DNA of 64,000 nt from Candidatus Contendibacter sp. (GTDB lineage Bacteria > Pseudomonadota > Gammaproteobacteria > Competibacterales > Competibacteraceae): NCBI GenBank assembly GCA_029624765.1, contig JARSSO010000013.1, positions 79,094 to 143,093 on the forward strand, read 5' to 3'. Each line of letters begins with the position of its first letter. Position 1 is the first letter of the stretch. The translations under genes and the position numbers were made by a program. Shown one piece after another: positions 60,701-64,000 of the stretch. The notes under the pieces were generated by a model. The model was not told the origin of the DNA. It saw nothing but the letters and a program-made list of their open reading frames with translations, and made no database searches.

Positions 60701-60780
60701 ATGCTGACGCTGATGGTTGTGTCGTTCCCCGTGTGGGCGGAAACTTTCTCGGGCCGGGTGGTGGGCATCCGCGAGGTAGT
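60701..60780 (+). pseudogene. 5' remnant of a secreted nuclease-like gene, interrupted by IS
   Basis: ATG 60701 encodes a signal-like MLTLMVVSFPVWAETFSGRV followed by VGIREV, which resembles the start of SNase-type nucleases (FSGRVVGI-x-DGDT). The IS at 60781 then interrupts it. Removing the IS gives only REVGWSLALNCDLG and a stop, so the gene was probably already truncated before the insertion. Confidence 0.45.
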
Positions 60781-60793
60781 CAGGGCAATCGCG

Positions 60794-61921
60794 CTATGCG
60801 GTAGCTGGACTGGGTTGGCCGAAAAGCAGACGCAGCCGATAGTGATCGTTGAGGGCAGCCCGGAGTTTGCGGCGGCGGATACTGTCGCGCGGAGGGCCGT
60901 TGTGGCGCAGCACGTTGAGGGCCATGCGGCGAATCACGGCCAGGTTTTCCGCCGAGTGGTCCTTGCGGGTCCGGCAGGCATCTTCCCCGAATTGCACGTC
61001 CAAGACCCAGTGCTGTTGATTTTCGATGCCCCAGTGCTGACGCACCGTGGCCGCAAACCGGTCGCGCTCCACCAGCGAGCACAGGAAGTAGCGGCATTCG
61101 GTGCTGGTGTTTTCCCCGAGGATCCGGGTGGACTCGACCCGGCCCACGGCCTGGAGCCCGGCCCAGTCCGGTTTCGCCTCCAGCCAGTCGATCTGGTGGC
61201 TGAGCGCATAGCGGCGGATTTCGATCCGGCCGTGGTCCTTCTCCACCGTTTCCAGCACGGGCAGGTGCCCGCGCCCCACTTCGGTATCGAGCCACAGTTG
61301 CCCGTCCGCGCACCAGGTGGGATGGTTATCTTTCAACGCCAAAACGTAATCCGCACCCGCGTCGATGAGGGTCTGGGCGATGGCTTTCTGGCAGCCCATG
61401 GCGTCGAGCGAAACCACCGCTCCGCGCAGGTCCAGCAGCCCCAGCAAATCCGGAATCGCCGTGATCTCATTGGACTTCCCGGCCACCGCCTGCTGGGCCA
61501 GCACCCAGCGCGCCCGCCCGGCAAAGGCGCTGACCAGATGCACGGCCGGGTTCGCCCCGTCCCGACTCCCCCGCACCGCTTTACCATCCACACAGACCTG
61601 CTCGTCGGCCAACCCCGGCAACGCCGCCGTCGCCCAGGTGGTGAAGGCCGTCCGGAAGGCCACCGGGTCGATTCGCCCCAGCACGTCACTCAAGGTATCG
61701 TGCGAGGGAATCCCGTTGGGCAACTCCAAAAACCCTCGCAACCAGGCTTCTTTCTCCTCGGCAAAATCCGCCATGCCCACCCAGTCCTCCACCCCGCTCA
61801 ACACCGCGCACAGCACGATCATCAGAATGTCATGGAGTTGGTGGAGCTTGTTGCGGGTCGCGCGGCGCGGGTCGGGCAGGTCGGCAAAATACGGGCGCGG
61901 GTCGAGCAATTGGGGCCGCAT
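60794..61921 (-). CDS. ISAs1-family transposase, apparently intact
   Basis: The 375-residue DDE transposase starts MRPQLLDPRPYFADLPDPRR, with GIPSHDTLSDVLGRIDPVAF, CVDGKAVRGSRDG (Asp), VVSLDAMGCQKAIAQTL (Asp) and RILGENTSTECRYFLCSLVE. It ends at a TAG within the left terminal repeat, ending PSPATA. It lacks the 23-residue insertion seen in copy 1. ATG 61921 aligns with the start of copy 1. It probably supplies transposase in trans for the MITEs. Confidence 0.95.
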   Translation of the reverse strand: MRPQLLDPRPYFADLPDPRRATRNKLHQLHDILMIVLCAVLSGVEDWVGMADFAEEKEAWLRGFLELPNGIPSHDTLSDVLGRIDPVAFRTAFTTWATAALPGLADEQVCVDGKAVRGSRDGANPAVHLVSAFAGRARWVLAQQAVAGKSNEITAIPDLLGLLDLRGAVVSLDAMGCQKAIAQTLIDAGADYVLALKDNHPTWCADGQLWLDTEVGRGHLPVLETVEKDHGRIEIRRYALSHQIDWLEAKPDWAGLQAVGRVESTRILGENTSTECRYFLCSLVERDRFAATVRQHWGIENQQHWVLDVQFGEDACRTRKDHSAENLAVIRRMALNVLRHNGPPRDSIRRRKLRAALNDHYRLRLLFGQPSPATA

Positions 61922-61987
61922 CAGTTTTCTCCAGCCGATCAAGCGCGCCTCGTTACCCCGGCAATCCCCCTCCTGTCAACCCCCCTA

Positions 61988-62113
61988 TAGGGCAATCGCG
62001 CTATGTGTTTTTCTAAATATTTATCAATTAGTTGCAAAATACAGGCAGGGTGCGTCGACAAGCCAATATTTAGTTAAATCAATTTGTTATGCTGACATAG
62101 CGCGATTGCCCTG
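61988..62113 (+). mobile_element. 126-bp ISAs1-type MITE, copy B, nested in IS copy 2
   Basis: It begins TAGGGCAATCGCGCTATG and ends CATAGCGCGATTGCCCTG, flanked by a perfect 10-bp repeat AACCCCCCTA at 61978-61987 and 62114-62123. It inserted 16 bp inside the right end of the IS. Length 126 bp equals copy A, and the interior matches the reverse complement of copy A. The deviant first base T is shared by the corresponding end of copy A (TAGGGC), so it is a feature of this family. Confidence 0.93.
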
Positions 62114-62230
62114 AACCCCCCTATAGCGCGATTGCCCTGGCGAGGTAGGCTGGTCGCTGGCGTTGAACTGTGATTTGGGATAGGCTGTCAAAAAAGTCGT
62201 CTAAAACATCCCACCTTAAGGAGTCATTCC

Positions 62231-63049
62231 ATGTTCGCCGCGCTTGGCCAGTGGCCCAACGCTCCGTTGGCCTATGTGTTGGCTCAGGTGCGTTTCGAGC
62301 CATTCTTGGAAATCGAAAAGTACATTCCAGCGCTGCAATCGAGTCTGCGGGAACACTATCCCCGGTTCCAGCGCACAGAACAGGTAGCCTTTCACGTGTC
62401 GCCCCAGCCCGAGGCGCAACCCCCTCAGGTGCAGCCGGCTAGACTATTACTTTGGAAGTTTGGTTCCGGTTCCAACCAAGTTGGCGTGGTGGTGCAACAA
62501 GATTCCCTGGTGCTGGGGGCGACCGAATATGAAACCTATGCCGTGTTCGGTCAGTGGTGGCAGGACGTAATAGGTCGAGTAGGTGAACAAATTCCCCATT
62601 TGTTCACTAACCGGATTGGGTTGCGCTATATCGACTTCATCTTGCCGAATGCTGGCGAAACCCCGGAGGATTATGTAGCGGATCGGCTGCGCTGCGACCC
62701 GGCGCCGGGGCTCCCTTATCGGGATCATCGCGGGTTGACCCTAGCCGAGTACCATTTGGAGCGGGGAACACTGGCGATGCGTTATTCGCGGGGAGCCGGT
62801 CAGCCGGCCTTACCGCCCGACTTGGTCCCCTTGGAGTTGGAGCCATCGGCGATTATGCAACGCGGCGTCAGCGCGAACCAGCCGACGGCGGTCCTTGACA
62901 TCGACCGGTACATGCCGTTGAACATGCCATATGACTCCGCTGTGTTGGCCGATTTGTTTGAGCGGCTGCATGAGGATATTCAAGTAGCGTTCAAGGCGCT
63001 GACGACCGATCACGCTCGCGCCGTTTGGAACGGAGCACCCCCAACATGA
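62231..63049 (+). CDS. TIGR04255-like family protein
   Basis: This 272-residue protein resembles the sporadically distributed TIGR04255 family of unknown function: it begins GQWPNAPLAYVLAQVRFEPF, has the central VLGATEYETYAVFGQWW and TNRIGLRYIDFI and a late IDRYMPLNM segment. No catalytic motif is recognised. AAGGAG is close upstream of the ATG. It is first of three overlapping genes (4-bp overlap with the next), right of the tRNA-Ser/IS region. Confidence 0.8.
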   Translation: MFAALGQWPNAPLAYVLAQVRFEPFLEIEKYIPALQSSLREHYPRFQRTEQVAFHVSPQPEAQPPQVQPARLLLWKFGSGSNQVGVVVQQDSLVLGATEYETYAVFGQWWQDVIGRVGEQIPHLFTNRIGLRYIDFILPNAGETPEDYVADRLRCDPAPGLPYRDHRGLTLAEYHLERGTLAMRYSRGAGQPALPPDLVPLELEPSAIMQRGVSANQPTAVLDIDRYMPLNMPYDSAVLADLFERLHEDIQVAFKALTTDHARAVWNGAPPT

Positions 63050-63738
63050 CCAGCACGATGTTCTGCGAGCCACCCGCCACTGGGAGCGGGTTTTTTGATA
63101 CCGCGCTAGTCGTGGCGTTCGGGTCAATTTTGCTGCTCGTCGGCACGGGTGGCAGTTTGAACCCCACCACGGCCCAGGCATACCCAGCGCAGGATTTCAC
63201 CGCCCCTACTACGGAAATTACTCAGGTACCGCCCGGCGAAACCGCGCCGGAAGAGCCCGCGCCCGCCGTGCAATCCCTGGCCGATCGGGTCAGCGCCATC
63301 AAGGCGGCGTTCGGGCTGACGATCAGCCAGTTAGCGAAAGTGCTGCGGGTCGAGCGGCAAACCATCTATGACTGGATGGATGAGGAACACTCGCCGCAAC
63401 TTCAGGAGCAAAAACGGGAACGGCTGGCGGCGATTGAACGCTGGGCGGCCCAGTGGAATGCCCTGTGTCCATGGCCGGCCGGGAAAGGGATCACGACCTA
63501 TCAGGTGGAGGGGGCGACCTTGCTGGACTTGTTGCTGGCGGACGTGCTGGATGAGGCGCGATTGACTCATGTCCTGCGCGGCCTGAGCGAACAGGTGAAA
63601 GCGGAGTGGCAACGCCGGGAAGAACGCTCGTTCGGCGAACAGGCCCGGCGGCGAGGTTTTCAGCCGCATGGGCAGTCGTTGCGGAGCGTGTTGGCGGGGT
63701 TTGGAGGCTCGGTTTCGTTGACCCATGATGACGAGTGA
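63046..63738 (+). CDS. membrane-anchored helix-turn-helix protein
   Basis: The 230-residue product has an N-terminal hydrophobic helix (FFDTALVVAFGSILLLVGTG, about residues 16-35), a Pro/Glu-rich linker, then an XRE-like HTH with FGLTISQLAKVLRVERQTIY and DWMDEEHSPQ (about residues 91-120), and a charged helical C-terminus (KAEWQRREERSFGEQARRRG). Combination of a membrane segment and an HTH may indicate a signal-responsive regulator. It overlaps both neighbours (4 bp and 14 bp). Confidence 0.8.
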   Translation: MTSTMFCEPPATGSGFFDTALVVAFGSILLLVGTGGSLNPTTAQAYPAQDFTAPTTEITQVPPGETAPEEPAPAVQSLADRVSAIKAAFGLTISQLAKVLRVERQTIYDWMDEEHSPQLQEQKRERLAAIERWAAQWNALCPWPAGKGITTYQVEGATLLDLLLADVLDEARLTHVLRGLSEQVKAEWQRREERSFGEQARRRGFQPHGQSLRSVLAGFGGSVSLTHDDE

Positions 63739-63949
63739 GGATGCCGCCCGGCGCATTCATGCCCAGCACTGGCGGCAGGGGCGGCTCTTGCCGGTTATCA
63801 GCCATGCGGAGGTGGCGCGGCACTTGACCCTCGCGCCCTTGGCGGATGACGATGCGGTGATCGTGATCAGCCAGTCCTGTGATCTGGTGCATCGTGACTT
63901 GACCGATGAACCCTTCGCGGAAATCCTGTTGGCCCATCCGTTGCCATAG
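63725..63949 (+). CDS. short third gene of the operon, possibly truncated
   Basis: A 74-residue ORF begins MMTSEDAARRIHAQHWRQGR and has AVIVISQSCDLVHRDLTDEP, then ends AHPLP at TAG 63947. The SQSCDL segment seems to be the beginning of a larger domain; the ending is abrupt, and the 51 bp that follow are AT-rich and noncoding, so a 3' truncation is likely. It overlaps the HTH gene by 14 bp, so it is translated as part of the operon. Confidence 0.6.
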   Translation: MMTSEDAARRIHAQHWRQGRLLPVISHAEVARHLTLAPLADDDAVIVISQSCDLVHRDLTDEPFAEILLAHPLP

Positions 63950-64000
63950 TCTCGCTAATAATAATCCCCATATAGCTATACCGGCGATGTTTCAAGACCC

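Larger units (their letters stand above)
60781..62139 (-). mobile_element. ISAs1-family insertion sequence, copy 2, with nested MITE
   Basis: Left end CAGGGCAATCGCGCTATG at 60781-60798; right end TAGCGCGATTGCCCTG at 62124-62139. Flanks are GCGAGGTAGT (60771-60780) and GCGAGGTAGG (62140-62149), a 9/10 match consistent with a target duplication. Total 1359 bp, of which 136 bp is the nested MITE plus its duplication, leaving 1223 bp, the normal size. The transposase ORF is intact. Same orientation as copy 1. Confidence 0.93.

Noticed and set aside
60253..60768. 171-residue minus-strand ORF as a real gene
   Set aside because: Only its last part is integrase-like; the upstream part is the antisense of the nuclease remnant, so it is a chance fusion frame.
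38783..62139. Composite transposon: two ISAs1 copies in the same orientation 20 kb apart, flanking aroA to algC
   Set aside because: Each IS has its own different target duplication (ACGGGCGAAG and GCGAGGTAG), so they inserted independently; the DNA between is housekeeping.

Overview
The window is GC-rich, densely packed bacterial chromosome. Gene content and order (xseA / guaB-guaA; aroA-cmk-rpsA-ihfB-lapA-lapB; lolC-lolD-comEC) point to a gammaproteobacterium. The PEP carboxylase, GTP-type PEP carboxykinase and crotonyl-CoA carboxylase/reductase set, together with ISAs1-family elements and many decayed insertions, would fit an environmental polymer-storing lineage such as Candidatus Competibacter/Contendobacter. 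That placement is inference from gene content, not a phylogenetic result.

Layout. 0-6 kb: an edge-truncated alpha/beta hydrolase, a small secreted or anchored protein, xseA, and guaB-guaA for GMP synthesis. 6-7.1 kb: a decayed cytochrome-like fragment and a TacA/TacT-type toxin-antitoxin pair. 7.4-22.2 kb: a P-type Ca2+/Mn2+ ATPase, then a concentration of enzymes around C4/C3 metabolism and carboxylation: mdh, pckG, a MarR regulator, an HPF-like/carbonic anhydrase/crotonyl-CoA carboxylase-reductase operon whose Ccr carries a C-terminal CBS pair, a VapBC pair, a truncated PIN gene, an NhaR-like regulator and ppc. 22.4-30.3 kb: small envelope and accessory genes (PAP2 phosphatase, DgkA, DUF6134, lipocalin, intradiol dioxygenase next to a truncated SDR, ADP-ribosylglycohydrolase, a DJ-1/SMP-30-like pair divergent from a LysR regulator). 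30.7-38.6 kb: an RND efflux pair followed by a DsbD/ScsB-like protein, a thioredoxin-fold protein and a histidine phosphatase. 38.6-40.8 kb: an ISAs1 element with a perfect 10-bp target duplication inside a lipoprotein gene, plus a collapsed LysR remnant. 40.8-55.6 kb: a hybrid histidine kinase, tadA, a proline-rich membrane protein, then the housekeeping run aroA-cmk-rpsA-ihfB-lapAB, a ComEA-like gene, lolCD and comEC. 55.9-60.0 kb: ugd-algA-algC for UDP-glucuronate and GDP-mannose. 60.1-64 kb: a tRNA-Ser(CGA), fragments of a tyrosine integrase and of nuclease genes, a second ISAs1 copy with a nested 126-bp miniature element, and an overlapping three-gene operon of unknown function (TIGR04255-like / membrane-anchored HTH / short third ORF).

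The two most interesting things are: (1) the Ccr-CBS fusion co-oriented with a carbonic anhydrase, set among mdh, pckG and ppc, which looks like a CO2/bicarbonate-centred module with a possible adenylate-sensing domain on the reductive carboxylase; and (2) a family of 126-bp AT-rich miniature elements (55656-55781 and 61988-62113) that share terminal repeats with the full ISAs1 copies, have their own 10-bp duplications, and in one case sit inside the end of the parent element. The right-edge operon next to the tRNA is the best candidate for an undescribed accessory system, but its last gene is short and the window ends just after it.
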